DNA of 64,000 nucleotides from Brachypodium distachyon (GCF_000005505.3 NC_016133.3:15996001-16060000); one strand, 5' to 3'. Shown: positions 33,739 to 46,085, counted from the first letter of the stretch. Made by a program: numbers and translations. Notes: generated from the sequence alone by a model not told the origin.

Positions 33739-34087
33739 CCTCTTCATTAAGCTGTGGCTTTCTCTTCAAGATGTTGTTCTTCATAATTCTGTGGACTATC
33801 ATTTGGAAAATCTCCACGAGTGGGACCTACTCTGCTAGCTCGACGTATCAGTTTCAGTTCATTGGGAGAATTACACAACCTCTACTGTCCAGCGTTTGGA
33901 AGATCAAGATTGAGGGATAGATCAAATTCTTCATTTGGCTTTGTCTTCAAAATAGAATATGGTCCATGATCATCTGGACACGTTCGAGGATGGCCGCACC
34001 AACCTCTTTGTTGCTTCTGTGTGATCAAGAGATGCAAAACTTGAACCATCTGTTTATCCATGGTAGCCTGGTGATCTCAGGGACGTG

Positions 34088-37000
34088 ATGGAGTGCTCCG
34101 AGAAACCCGGAGACCCGTTGGGGCACTCCCCTGGGCGCTTCTGGGCGATCTCGCCGGAATCCGACGAGGACAGCGACGCGGTTGCGTCTGAGTCATTGCC
34201 GGAAGACACAGTGTCGTCTAGGGCTTCCAGTTTCTTGGTCTGCACTCCTTCGCCGGTGAGCTGTGATTTACATGTTTCTTCTTCGTTTTCTAAGGAGGAG
34301 AAGAGAAGGCGGAGGAGATTGGAGACGGCCGCGGCGGTTTCTTGTGCTTTTGTGCAGGGATCAAGCGTGGAGACATCGCTGTCTCGCGAGGGTTCATCTT
34401 CGTCAAAATCGGCGGCAGCGTCTAGGAGGCCTGCTGTGGAGCCGAGGACTGCGGCTCTGGAGCCGACGACCTTTGTGCTCGACCAATTCGATGCGGCTGG
34501 CTGGACTTTGGTGCAACGCCGGCGTCCGTCGGCCAGAGGCCGCTCGAAGGTGAGTTTTTTCGGTCGCCATTCGTCGGCGCGTTTGAATTCTGCCCGTTGC
34601 AGTTCGCATGGTCATACGGGCCGAGCAGGTGGTCTGCTACGCGAGTCCTGTGAAGGTTCTGCAGGCCCATACGGGGCCAGCGGGCCGTGTCTGTTTCGGA
34701 TCGCATGGTCTGCTACGTGCGAGTCCTGGGAACGTTTCGCAAGCCCATACTAGGCCGGCGGGCCTTGTCATTCGGAGTTGGTCCCCTGCTGGGCGTTCTC
34801 TGCCTGATGGCCATACGGGCCTGGAAGGAACAGGAACGGCAGGTAACGTGATCTCAGGGATGCGTTCCGCTGGGATTGCGTTCCGGCAGCTTCTCGGCCG
34901 AGTCTGGTGCAGTTCGGCTCCGCGTGCCCCGATTGTCTCTCCTGCCAAAGCTAAGATGGCGTTCCGCGGAGGTGGTCGTGGGGGCGGAGAGTATCAAGGG
35001 GGCGATCGATTTTATGATCGTGATCGGCGTGGCTACGGTGGAGGTGGCAGCAGGGGTAGTTTCAACGATGGCTATGGTGACAACGAGGGCTATGGTGATG
35101 GCCGGGAGGATTTTGGTCGTGCGGACTTTGGTGGCTACAATGGCGATCGCTTCTCTGGCGGACGAGACGGTGATGGTTTTTGTGGCAATTTCCATCCGGG
35201 CCGTTGGTTCGCTGGCCCCGGTGGACCTCCGCGTGATGGTGGTGGGAATCGGCGGCGCTATGAATTCCGCACCGGTCATGGCTCTGCGGGTCATGGTCGT
35301 GGTCTTCCGCCAGCTCGCGGTCGTGGCAGCGGTGCTGGCCGTGGTGGAGGTGGTGGTAAGGGCGCTGCTGCCACTTCGACCTCGGCTGGAGTGACGGCCG
35401 TGGCAGAGACAGGAGCTACAAATGCCTCTGCCTCTGCGACAGGGGTAGTGTCCGGGGAAGGCCAGGCTGCAGCTGTAGCCAGTGCTCCCTTGGCCGCTGC
35501 TGTTCCTGTGGTGTCTTCGGCTGGACTTGTTGGGGCTGCAATGCCTTTGGGTGCAGGCAGCAGCAGCTTCTCTCACTGCTACTGAGGTTCCCGAAATGTC
35601 GGGCATGTCCAAACCGGCGAAAAAAGCTAGCAAGGTGAAGTGCTATAGATGCAACCAATCGGGTCATTTCTCTGCTGATCTTACAGCTCTTGTTTGTGAT
35701 ATTTGCGAGTCTGCAGCTCACTTGAAAGATGGGTGCCCGTTGTTGTCGGCGCTGAAGAAACAAGTGATCATGCACGGTTTTGGGGAGGAGGCTTTGTTGT
35801 TCTTTGAGCTGCCAGTGTCAGACTCTTTTAGGCCTCACCGGGAGAGTGGAAGAGTTGGGTTAATTTCTGTGTCAGGAGGTAGCTTGTCTGTTGAGCAGGT
35901 AACCTCGCTTCTGCAGTGGCTCGTGCCGACTGAAAATTTTCAATGGGAGGTGAACTTGTATGAGAAAGATGTGTTCAAGGCTGTTTTTCCTTCGAAGGCT
36001 GAGCTCCAGCGAATGACTCGATTTGGCACGTTTTATGTCCCTACTAGTCCGTGCGCAATTACTTTCTCTGATTGGTGTGCGAAAGTTGAGCCTGAATGGA
36101 GTTTACAGGAGGTGTGGGTGCGGGTGACTGGTATCCCGCCTGATATCTTAGGTGATTATGTCACTCTGTGGGGAGTTGGATCTTTGTTGGGCAAGACCAA
36201 GGAGGTCGACATGCTGTATACTCGGAGGCATGGGGTTCTTTGCATTTTGGTTTCTTGTACAGATTACAGAAGCATACCTAAGGAAAAAGATGTGCTTATC
36301 AGGGGCAGTGGATATGTGCTTGGTTTTCAGGTGGAGGCACCTGCGGGTTTGATTGATCCGGCTGACACTAAAATGGCCGATGCTCATGATGATGATATGG
36401 ATGGGGGTGATAAGGCTGAGAAGAATGAGACCGTTTTTGATCAAATCGATCCTAAAGATAATTCTAAAATACATGATGCTAATGGGTCCTCGTCGTCGAC
36501 AAGTGGAGGTGGTACAGCACCGGGTGGGACACAATTTGCTTCTACTGTGCTTCCAGCTATCCGCTTCGGATCTTTTGCTTTGGAGCCGACTCCGCGGTCT
36601 TGTGTGTCGGCTTCGTGTCCATGCTGGGCTGATATGGTTGAGGAAGAAGAAAGAATTTCCTTGTCTGCACCGCCTTGTGTTCGTTCGCGTGGGCTGCTTC
36701 CTCTGCTGGTTGTGCCGGCTGTGGGCGGCGTGGCTTCGGTTGGTTAGCAGGGACAGGAGGGGCCGGCTGTGGGTTCTGTTCAGGTTGGTGGCCGACTTCA
36801 GAGGCAGGAGGTGCATGCTGTGTGGCAGCCAACTCTGCTTGGAGGTCTGGTGAAGCAGGATGTGCCTGTTGTGAAGCTGATGCCACGCTTGGGGTCGCCT
36901 GCTGCTGGGCACCTGCTCCACACGGGCACGGGTGCTGCTCCTTGCATGCAGCAGCTGCCTGGCTGTCCTGGTGTTGTTGTTGCTCCGGCGGGGCCCCATG

Positions 37001-37300
37001 GCAGGCGGCTATGGGGTCGCTGCCTCTCTCCCCCGTTCGTGCTCCGGCGCCTCTCTCTCCCGCACGTGGACCAGACGGGTTCACTGTGGGATGTTCGAGA
37101 TGGATGAGGTGATAGCCTTCGGTGGGGTTCCGGATGCTGCTACGGCTGGAGTTCGATCCAGCGCGCGCATCCGTGCTCAACCGGATGCGGATGCGACTCA
37201 GCTGGAGCGTGCGTCTCATCGCGCACAGTTACGGGATCCTCTCCTTGTTCCAGGTATCGCTTTGAATTCTCTCTCTTTTACTGCTCTTTCAGGTTCATAG
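34088..37300 (+). pseudogene. LINE-B ORF1 (nucleic-acid-binding gag-like protein), disrupted
   Basis: ORF1 proteins of plant LINEs bind the element RNA to form the particle used in retrotransposition. Here the frame from ATG 34088 is acidic then basic (EEKRRRRRLE, WTLVQRRRPSARGRSK) and breaks near 34750. A glycine/arginine-rich region (about 34950-35390) follows in a second frame. Then the frame ending at 36747 carries a zinc-knuckle CYRCNQSGHFS with a second cysteine pair (CDICESAAHLKDGCP) and a DUF4283-like block (WVRVTGIPPDIL ... GKTKEVDM). A Pro/Gln-rich part up to about 37300 lies in further frames. At least two frameshifts are needed to join them. Confidence 0.7.
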
Positions 37301-37644
37301 ATTATTTCTAGAGCTAGTAGGTTAGTGATTTCTTTTGGGGAGTCACATGATCATAATTTTTTTTCTGTTAATTTACTTAAATCGACTGAATTAGAACGGG
37401 CAGCTACTATACTTAAAAAGAATGTTGTTCCTCTATGCGATGCGGATGGAGACCCTCATTCGTTGTTGGTCTCCAATCTGTCTGATCTTTGTGTGGATTT
37501 TGATGCGGATAATCTTGGGGTGGCAACTGATCATACAGATCTGCTTCCTAAGGGTATCCCAAAGCGGCAACGTAAGAAAAAGTCTTACGATCTTTCAGCG
37601 GTCCGTCGCAGTACGCGACAGCGTAAACAAAGAAATTTCTCCTA

Positions 37645-40600
37645 ATGAAGGGTTTGTTTTGGAATGTGAGGGGCTTCGTGAGCCTGCCAAACACCGACTG
37701 ATTCAGGAGAACATTCATGAGCATCAGCTAGACTTTATTGCTTTATTTGAGACAGGACGTTCTAACTTTACTGGCCTATGAGTGGTATGTGTTACCGCCT
37801 CATGGTTGGTCGCTCTGGCGGTATTTTGGTTGGTTTTAATACAATTAATCTCCAAGTCAAAAGAGTTGATACGGGAGACTATTGTATTCAATTTCACCTG
37901 GGCTCAAAATTTGATGAATTTGAGTGGGTTCTGGTCCCGGTTTACGGGGCGGCTCAAGACGTTCATAAGCCGGACTTTTTGGCGGAGCTTGTGAGGATTT
38001 GTGAATCTGAACCGTTGCCCTTGGTGGTCGGGGGTGTTTTAATATTATTCGGCATCAAGAGGAGAAAAATAATGATAATTTTAATGCCAGATGGCCTTTC
38101 ATTTTCAACGCCATTATTGAGAGCCTAGATTTAAGAGAAATAGTTCTCTCGGGCCGTCAATATACTTGGGCGAGTTGTCGGGACATCCCAACATATGAGA
38201 AGTTGGATCGTGTTCTGACTAGCGTTGATTGGGAGCAAAAGTTCCCTTTGGTGACGGTTCATGCTCTGACTCGTGCGAGTTCGGATCATACTCCCCTTCT
38301 TCTTGATTCCGGGGATCAGGCGCACCTGGTTAATAAAGCTCAATTTTCGTTTGAGTTATCCTGGTTGCGGCAAGATGGCTTCTACGAGATAGTGGCAGCC
38401 AAATGGGCTGTATGTCGTGGAGGCTCCTCGCCCATTGAGAGATGGCAAAATAAAATTAGACATCTTCGTCGCTTCCTTCGTTGTTGGGCAAAGAATCAAA
38501 GTGGACTTTATAAGAAAGAGCGTGATCGTCTGCTTCATATCATTGATACCCTCGACATAAAAGCTGAATCCTCTCCGCTCTCTGTTACTGAGCGAGATGC
38601 GTTGCGTGATGCCAATGATTTTGTGTCCAAGCTGCGTCAGGATGAGGAATCCAAATGGGCGCAACGGGCAAAAGTCAAGTATGTCCAGGAGGGTGGAAGC
38701 AATACAAATTTTTTTCACCTTGTTGCCAATGGTAAACATCGTAAGGAAAAAATATTCCAACTCGAGCAGGATGAATGTATTATTGTGGGACAGGATAACT
38801 TGCGTGTTTTTATTACAGATTATTATAAGAAACTATTTGGAACACCGGTTTCGAATTCTTTCTCGCTTATGGAAGAGAATTTGCAGGGAATTACCCGTGT
38901 TACGCCAGATGAAAATAACATTCTGGTAGCTGACTTTACTGAAAAGGAGGTTCATGATGCGATTTTTCAGATGGAGCATAATAAGGCTCTTGGGCCTGAT
39001 GGGTTCCCTGCGGAGTTCTATCAGGTTTTTTGGAAGGTTATAAAAGTTGACTTGTTGGCCCTGTTCGTCCAACTTCAACATGGGGAGCTGCCATTGTTTA
39101 AGTTGAACTTTGGGTTATTACCCTTATTCCTAAAAAAGAAAATGCAGTCAAGATTCAGCAGTACAAACCCATTTGTTTGCTTAATGTTAGCTTCAAGATT
39201 TTCACGAAAGTCGGTAGAAATCTCATTTCTAGGATCGCCCAAGGTGTAATTCGACCGACTCAAACGGCCTTTATGCCCGGTCGTCATATTCTTGAGGGGG
39301 TGGTTGTTTTGCATGAGACCATTCATGAGCTTCATCGTAAGAAAATGAATGGTGTTCTCTTCAAAATTGATTTTGAGAAAGCATATGACAAGGTCAAATT
39401 GCCTTTTCTCCAGCAAGCGTTGCGGATGAAAGGTTTTGACCCTAAGTGGTGCGAGTGGATTGCCCAATTTGTGCAAGGGGGAAGTGTGGGAGTAAAGGTT
39501 AATGACGACATTGGTCATTACTTCCAAACTCGGAAAGGTTTGAGACAAGGAGACCCTCTATCCCCGATTCTTTTTAATATTGTCGCGGACATGCTTGCTA
39601 TTCTTATTGATAGGGCTAAAGATGATGGTCAAGTGGTAGGCCTCATCCCTCATTTGGTGGAGGGAGGAGTGTCTATCCTCCAATATGCTGACGATACGAT
39701 TATTTTTATGGATCATGATTTAGAAAAGGCTGTTAATATGAAGTTGATCTTGTGTTGTTTTGAACAGCTGTCGGGCCTTAAAATTAACTTTCACAAGAGT
39801 GAAAATTTCTGTTTCGGTCAGGCTCAAGTGTGTGAGGATGACTATAAACAGATTTTTGGCTGCGTATGTGGAACTCTCCCATTTCGTTATCTGGGGAGTC
39901 CAATTCATTATAGGAAATTACTCAATAGGGAATGGAAAACTGTTGAAGACTGAGAAAAAGTTGGGGAGTTGGAAGGGCAAGTTACTCTCATACGGAGATC
40001 GACTTATCCTGATTAATTCGGTACTTACGAGCATGCCTATGTTTATGTTATCCTTTCTTGAAATACCCGCAGGGGTACGACAACGATTGGATTTCTACAG
40101 ATCACGCTTCTTTTGGCAACCTCATAACCAGAAGCGGAAATATCAGTTGACAAAATGGAATATTATCTGTCGCCCTAAAGATCAGGACGGACTAGGCATT
40201 GAGTTGTTGGACCTCAAAAATAAGGGTTTACTCAGCAAATGGTTGTTTAAACTACTTAATGAAGATGGTCTATGGCAGCAGCTCCTTCGTAATAAGTATT
40301 TTCATTCTAACACCATCTCCCAATTTTCATTCTAACACCATCTCCCAAGCCAAGTTATGACTGGCTGATTCCCCTTTTTGGAAGTGCCTAATGCGGGTTA
40401 AAGATGAGTTCTTTAACAAAGGCACATTTATTTTAGGGGATGGCCGTGGTACTCGATTTTGGGAAGATACTTGGTTGGGGGATAGTACTCTTGCGCTTCC
40501 ATGTCCATCATTATTTAACATTGTGCAACGAAAAAATGTTCTTGTGGCCGATGTTTTATCGACGGTGCCCCTGAAGGTTGAGTGCAGACGTTTACTAATT

Positions 40601-41309
40601 GGAAATAAGTGGACATCTTGGTTACACTTAGTCCAGCGATTAATGATGGTTAATCTTTCCACCACGCCAGACAGATTTTGGTGGAAGTTAACTCCCTCTG
40701 GGGTTTTCTCGGTTAAATCTATGTACCGAGATTTAATGGATAGCCCTATGGGTTTCTCGCGGTATTATCTTTGGAAATTAAAAATTCTCCTAAAAGTTAA
40801 GATTTTTATGTGGTTTCTTGACCGAAAAGTGTTGCTTACGAAGGATAATCTAGCCAAAAGGAACTGGACAGGATGTATGAAATGTTGTTTTTGTGATATC
40901 GAGGAGTCCATTCATCGTTTATTCATCGCTTGTCCCTATGCCCAACTCGTGTGGCGAATTATTTACTTTGACTTTAATTTGCCTCCCCCTATCAATATTT
41001 CTAATTTGTTTGGGAATTGGTTAAATGGGATTGACAAAAAGACTAAGGCTCACATTCGGGTGGGAGTGCCTGCTGTTCTGTTGGGCTATTTGGAATTGTC
41101 GAAATGATATTATTTTTAACAAGACTAGAGTTGTTCACGTTTTGCAGGTTATTTTTAGGGCCACCGCTCTAATCCGCCTTTGGTCCCTCCTCCTCCTTTT
41201 GGACAAGCGGGAGATTTCGGCTTCTGGGTGCACTCAGCTAGAGACGGTCGTTCGGGATATCTCCAACCTGGCTGGCTGGCGGCCTGTTGCTAGATTGCAA
41301 GATGCATAG
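37645..41309 (+). pseudogene. LINE-B ORF2 (endonuclease and reverse transcriptase), disrupted
   Basis: ORF2 nicks target DNA and copies the RNA in place. The endonuclease begins at ATG 37645 (MKGLFWNVRG), shifts frame at once to LREPAKHRLIQEN and continues with GGILVGFNTI and VLVPVYGAAQ. A one-base loss near 38037 damages the expected DFN motif. The reverse transcriptase has NKALGPDGFPAEFYQ, FMPGRHILEGV, FKIDFEKAYDKV, KGLRQGDPLSPILFN and the catalytic QYADDTIIF (about 39681). Frame breaks occur near 39110, 39945, 40324 and 41080; the one at 40324 is a 25-bp tandem duplication (40299-40323/40324-40348). The zf-RVT part (CCFCDIEESIHRLFIACPYA) is intact. No RNase H domain is apparent. Confidence 0.8.
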
Positions 41310-41455
41310 AAATTATCTTCAGGATCTTTGTTTTATTTGGCTTATTTTTGTCTTCACTTTGTTTGATTCGTGAATTTTGTACTGAGATGTTTTAACTTTG
41401 CAATAAATTGGCTGTGTGCATCGCTTCGATGCAGAGGACGGGGAGCCAAAAAAAA

Positions 41456-41866
41456 TCTGTTTATCCATTGCACTTTTGCGAAAGAGGTTTGGAATTTTTT
41501 CAGAATCAAGTTGGCACGTTTGCTGAGCATTTCGTTGGCTGCAGCTTCACTCCGAAGAGGCTTATGATCTCTTCAAGAAAGAATAATGCACCGAGATTGT
41601 TCAGGCTTGTTATCATCTGATGCATTTGGAAAGGAATCAAAGAATTTTTGAAGGCACTGTTTGCACCCAGGCGGTTATCGCGGAGCTCTCTTCTGCTGAA
41701 TTTTCCCTCCAAAGAGAGGGGTTTGGCGAGTAGTTTTCGTTTTCTTGAGAAGCCTGGGAATTGCTCTCTGGGCTACCCATTTTTTAATCCCCTTCATGTA
41801 ATTATGACTTGTTTCGTCTCCTACTTAATTGAAATTAGCAGTGCCCCTGCCCTTTCGTAAAAAAAA
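41456..41866 (+). mobile_element. LINE-A, copy 1 (right part) with A tail
   Basis: It resumes the codons interrupted by LINE-B: HLFIH|CTFAKEVWNFF, then IWKERNQRIFEGTV and AELSSAEFSLQREGF. A trailer follows with ttaatccccttcatgtaa and an A run at 41859-41866, the 3' end. Small frameshifts are present. The target duplication of LINE-A could not be identified. Confidence 0.75.
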
Positions 41867-42105
41867 CTCACAGGATATATATATGTATTTCTGTAGCAGA
41901 AACTTCTAGCAATAACCAAGCCTTTTAGAGATATTCATTACAAAAATCAGGCGGTTACTTAAAGCAATGCTGACCGCTTTGTATTACCACAGAAATTTTC
42001 TGACATTTTCATACATCCATAGAGCATCGACGCAGCAGCACAGAACATACAGATGATCACCAATTTATAATCATAGCACACACCTTGTAAGGCCAAAGCT
42101 CAAGC
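41867..42105. other. Spacer ending in the LINE-C target site
   Basis: AT-rich spacer with no gene. Its last 11 bases (aaagctcaagc, 42095-42105) are the left copy of the LINE-C target duplication. Confidence 0.5.
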
Positions 42106-42204
42106 TCCCGCAAGGCTGTGCAAGATTTGGTCCCTGTCTTGTTCTCCTTCGTCCATGTCTCTAACATCTCCGTGGCCGCTGCCATTAACAATTGCAGATG
42201 GGTA

Positions 42205-42510
42205 TGTTGGATTTGCTCAAAAATCAATGGCATGAAGACAGACACGCACAAACGATTTATTTGGCCAAAGACACCTGTCGTGCTTTCTTTTCTTTAGTTC
42301 TCTTTTAAATCTCACGTTACAAACTTGATCTCAACCTAGGCTGACTACCTGCGTATTTATACGCACACAAGTACTAATCCTAGTCGGAGACCATGACCAA
42401 ACCTACACGGAGTAGGGTCCAATTCAAATTCACCTAAACTCACACATGGCAGCACTTGCCAAAACCCAAACCTACTACTATTCAGACTTGGACAAGATTA
42501 ATTCCTAACA
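42205..42510 (-). repeat. TRIM 3' LTR
   Basis: 306-bp terminal repeat, TG...CA ends, next to the polypurine tract. Confidence 0.9.
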
Positions 42511-43235
42511 ATCTCCACTTAATCTTGACTCCGTCTTCCGTGCTCCCCCTGATCTTGACTCACCGCAGTTTCACGACTCGTAGACTACACTCAACGTATG
42601 ATCCAGACTCCCAGTCACGCTAGCTCCCGCATGGACTACACTGTCCACACCTAGCGCAATACGTGCTAACTAAACCCATAGCTCCACGTAGAGACATGTC
42701 CTCATTGAAGAGACTCACCTTCACTGGTACACCGCCCCACTATATGCTTGAGCTTCCGTCTTCTCGTCGAGACACACAGATGACACCCGCCACCTTGTCT
42801 GCACACACATCTTTGCCCTTAGTGATACACCTCACCGGATAGCCCTTCGACCGTGACGCACTTCCACTGCAACAGAGTCCCACACAGACGAGCACTTGGA
42901 CACACATAACTCCTCGAAGACGATCTTGACGAGATTCCCCAGTACCGCACCTTAGCACCACAACCCTCATCAAGGATAGTCAACGACCTTGCCGACGACA
43001 GTCTGCCCTGATGCCGAGTACTTTCCGGCGATCAGTATTACGATCTCCCTAGAAGATCGGCCCACTGCGACGACTATTTGATCCGATCCGCTGAACACTA
43101 CTCCGTGCATAGCCACCGATTGCCCGATCCTATCTGCGGACGCTGCTCCGCCACCGTTGCCCGCCCCGAGGCGCTAGCACATCGCCTCCTCGGGGCAAGC
43201 GCGTCTTCAAATCTTGACCTCGCTCTGATACCAAA

Positions 43236-43541
43236 TGTTGGATTTGCCCAAAAATCAATCACATGAAGACACACACGCACAAACGATTTATTTGGCCAAA
43301 GGCACCTGTCATGCCTTCTTTTCTTTATGTCTCTTTTAAATCTCACGTTACAAACTTGATCTCAACATAGGCTGACTACCTGCGTATTTATACGCACACA
43401 AGTACTAATCCTAGTCGGAGACCATGACCAAACCTACACGGACTAGTGTCCAATTCAAATTCACCTAAACTCACGCATGGCAGCACTTGCCAAAACCCAA
43501 ACCTACTACTATTCGGACTTGGACAAGATTAATTTCTAACA
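43236..43541 (-). repeat. TRIM 5' LTR
   Basis: 306-bp terminal repeat, same ends, two bases from the primer-binding site. Confidence 0.9.
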
Positions 43542-44612
43542 GGGTAAGAGACATCAAAGGAGGTCTTTCCATGCAGGCTCTGGCTGATTATCTGAAGCTT
43601 TGGGATGTAGCTACCGGTATCAATCTAACCTCTGGACAACCTGACAAGGCGCTATGGCGGTTCTCGTCTGATGGATCCTTCTCCGTCAGCTCCGCTTACC
43701 GCCTGTTCTTCATCGCCAACACTCGTTTCACCTATGCGAAGCCAATTTGGAAGTCTAAGGCCCCTATGAAGTGCAAGTTCTTCATGTGACTCGCCGTCCA
43801 CAAACGCTGCCTCACCGTCGACAACTTGGCTTGCCGGGGCTGGCCTCACGATCCTCGTTGCTCCCTCTGTGCTACTGAAGATGAAGACTGCACTCATATT
43901 TTTGTGCATTGCCGTTTCATGCATCAGACTTGGCTCCGGTTAAGGCGTTGGTCAAAGGCGGTCTTTCCCATCCCTGACTCCTCCTTTTCATGCTCTGAGG
44001 ACCGGTGGATTATAGCCAGGAAGCAAGCCCCAAGCAGCTTCATTCGAAGGGATTTTGATACCTTCGTCATCTTAGTTCACTGGCGAATTTGGAAGGAGCG
44101 CAATTCCAGGATTTTTCAACAAGAGGTTAACAGTATTGATCGAGTGTTTGAACTTATTATAGACGATCTCCAGTCTTGGAGAGCTGCCGGCTGTGTAGTT
44201 GCCCTCTAGTAGTAGCTGCCCTCTAGTAGTAGCTACTCTGTGCTTTCTGTAGCTTCTTTTTTTCCCTGTGGTGTTTATTGTGCTGCTGTAAACCAGCTGT
44301 TCTAGACTGATTGTTGAGCTGTGTGCTCTGTTGTACTGTTACTGCTTCTTCCTTCAAATAAAATTCGGCCAACGGCCCTTCGACGAAAGCTCAAGCACAT
44401 GCATACCAAACATATTCTTTCTCCAGGTTGAAATATCAAATAAACCCAAACTCAGTTGCAGCAAAAGAAGAAGTTATAACGAGTATGACACATTCATCCA
44501 GTGCAAAAATTAAGAAACACGGGAAAAAATAAACTCTAGAGGCTTAAATTGCAAAGATACATGATCTCTCTCATTGCAATGGGAAATTCTGTAACTGAAA
44601 GCTTGTACAGCA

Positions 44613-45862
44613 TCAAATTGTAGTTGCACGAGATGATCCCCAGCCATCTGAATAGAGCATGCTCGGATACACCCAAAGGGAATGCACGTGGCGCCGGTGT
44701 GTCCCATACGCAATGATGTGACTGTCGCGCTGACCTGGTGCTTCGGCCAGTTCATGTACAATCCAAGGTGGAGAATTACGGGCATGGTACAAACAGCTGC
44801 TCATTCCTACCCATCGTTCCGGGCTCATGCAAGCAAGCAACATGTTCCTCCTATCTCTCCCTGCAAAGACTGCCCAATTGTCCAGCTTCTCCATGCAATC
44901 CCATTTCGCAGGCTTGCTAGACGTATCAAGGCGGTGGACTGTATGGGCCACTGTCGAACCCATGCGGTCAGGAATAAGATCGCAAACATGGCCAACCATG
45001 AGAAGCATGTCCCTGCATATCACTAGCATGATGCTACAGGTAAGCCTTGGATCAAGTTAGTTGTTATCTCCTGCAGGCGAAGCTGTGGGGCCAGCTCCAA
45101 AGTGTAGATCCGGTCATTAAAATCCTTGGCAATGAACTGGCCATTAAATTGCACAATCTGCACTATGCATTCGCCAGAATACGGGAGTTCTGACCAAGAG
45201 AGACTTGCAACGGACGAATCAAATAGGGAGGACCTAGTGCCGAAAAGGAGATGTGAGTTAGGTGGCAAGGGGGGCTGTTAGAATACTGAACCAGATAAAC
45301 TCTGAAATCCGATCTCGATGTGGATTCATGGAAGAACTGAGCAACTCCTCACAGTCATTTCTGAATGTGATATACGTGGAGGTGAAACCTCGGCACCACT
45401 GAAAGGATCAACGATATGACAATATCCGTGGTGGTAGCAAATAACATGACCATAAGAAGAGACAGTAAAATACATCTTCAGAATTTCTTCACAAATCTGG
45501 CAGCTAAGCGTGGCGCTTCGGTTAGCTGGATCAATGACCTTAAATCTGTGCAGCTTGCAATGACCATTATTTGATGGAAGATGAGGAGCATCAACAGATA
45601 TATTGGGTTGGATGAGGAGAGGCGGGACCAAGGTGACGATGGTAGATTTGGATGGGCATTCCCAGAATGCAGCACGCCAAGAGGGGCAGGTTGCAGCAAA
45701 GGCGAGGAAGTCACGGAATGAGCCTAACGGAGGCAAGATAGAGTGCAACAGGCATTCTGGGAGATCTTCCCAACCTTGGAAGCATCCGAACACAGTAGGG
45801 GGTGTGGAAACAAAGAGTTTGATGTGCCTTTGCATGCTGATGAAGAACACTCTGACGAACAT
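44613..45862 (-). pseudogene. F-box/DUF295 protein gene, frameshifted
   Basis: The first frame (45862-45326) has an F-box, GWEDLPECLLHSILPPLGSF then FLAFAATCPSWRAAFW, and the start of DUF295 (VIDPANRSATLSCQ..., CHIVDPFSGAEVSPPR). After a break near 45335 the family continues in other frames with NSHLLFGTRSSLFDS and QIVQFNGQFIAKD (45268-45030). After another break near 45027 come CRDMLLMVGH, LDTSSKPAKWD, KLDNWAVFAG and the C-terminal LWVYPSMLYSDG. Intact F-box/DUF295 proteins of grasses are about 400 aa and serve as presumed substrate receptors of SCF ubiquitin ligases. At least three frameshifts, none at splice-like sites, make this a pseudogene. Confidence 0.8.
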
Positions 45863-46085
45863 AATAAATTAATTCAAGACAAAGATATTAGAAAAATGTC
45901 TCTTCAGAAATGAGAAGGAAAAGGACAAATAGCATGCTATAACCATGTATAAGCATATGTTGTTCTTGAGATCTAATATATGTCTATATATCTCAAGAGA
46001 GTTGTTGTACACTAGGACAATTAAGAAATTTTATCAAACTGCACTTCGGCAGATTCTCGTGTTCAGTATATATAAGATAACAGTC

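Larger units (their letters stand above)
32637..34061 (+). mobile_element. LINE-A, copy 1 (left part), chimeric and broken
   Basis: L1-type reverse transcriptase C-terminal sequence is visible in pieces: LGLPLGLRKPRHIEFQPLIE, KGKLMSR.GRIILV and SVMTTYYLTCFARSVWAIKK then FLWTGEDHAHSAGSAWLV. Frameshifts separate the pieces (extra A in TGCAAGTAACC at about 32805; extra T in GTCAATTTCTG at about 32940). A CACTA-derived insert interrupts it at about 33085-33590, after which VCAPKIY..LGFKDLHLF resumes the LINE, then the zinc-finger (zf-RVT) part. It is cut at 34061 by LINE-B and resumes at 41456. A second copy starts at 62421. Confidence 0.8.
34062..41455 (+). mobile_element. LINE-B, near full-length L1-type retrotransposon
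   Basis: About 7.4 kb, flanked by a 13-bp target duplication tctgtttatccat (34049-34061 and 41456-41468) and ending in an A tail (41448-41455). Order: 5' region, ORF1 with a zinc knuckle, endonuclease, reverse transcriptase and zf-RVT, 3' trailer. The target is codons for HLFIHC in the zf-RVT of LINE-A, so it is younger than LINE-A. Several frameshifts show it is no longer active. Confidence 0.9.
42205..43541 (-). mobile_element. TRIM-like non-autonomous LTR retrotransposon
   Basis: 1337 bp with two direct LTRs of 306 bp each (42205-42510 and 43236-43541). Both begin TGTTGGATTTG and end CTAACA, and they are about 95% alike by eye. A perfect 5-bp duplication GGGTA flanks it (42200-42204, 43542-43546). 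Next to the right LTR, gctctgatacca (43222-43233) is the complement of a tRNA-Met primer site TGGTATCAGAGC, and next to the left LTR the complement reads as a purine tract ending AAGTGGAGAT. So the element lies on the minus strand. The 725-bp interior has no recognisable gag or pol, so it must rely on proteins from another element. Confidence 0.9.
42106..44385 (+). mobile_element. LINE-C, 5'-truncated L1-type element split by a TRIM
   Basis: It is flanked by the 11-bp duplication aaagctcaagc (42095-42105 and 44386-44396). Coding sense is continuous across the TRIM: AINNCRWV|RDIKGGLSMQALADYLKLWD, then KALWRFSSDGSFSVSSAYRL, KAPMKCKFFM, a TGA stop in place of the usual Trp, and a zf-RVT part (CSLCATEDEDCTHIFVHC, RIWKERNSRIF). 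The trailer ends caaataaaattcggccaacg. Only the last 0.95 kb of the parent element is present, as usual for incomplete reverse transcription. Confidence 0.85.

Noticed and set aside
34422..35633. Minus-strand open frames in LINE-B ORF1
   Set aside because: Antisense shadows of a GC-rich, glycine/arginine-coding region.
42057..42251. Exon-like minus-strand frame ending at a GTGTGT donor-like site
   Set aside because: The plus strand here is LINE-C coding sequence that continues across the TRIM (AINNCRWV|RDIKGG), and the frame crosses the TRIM border.
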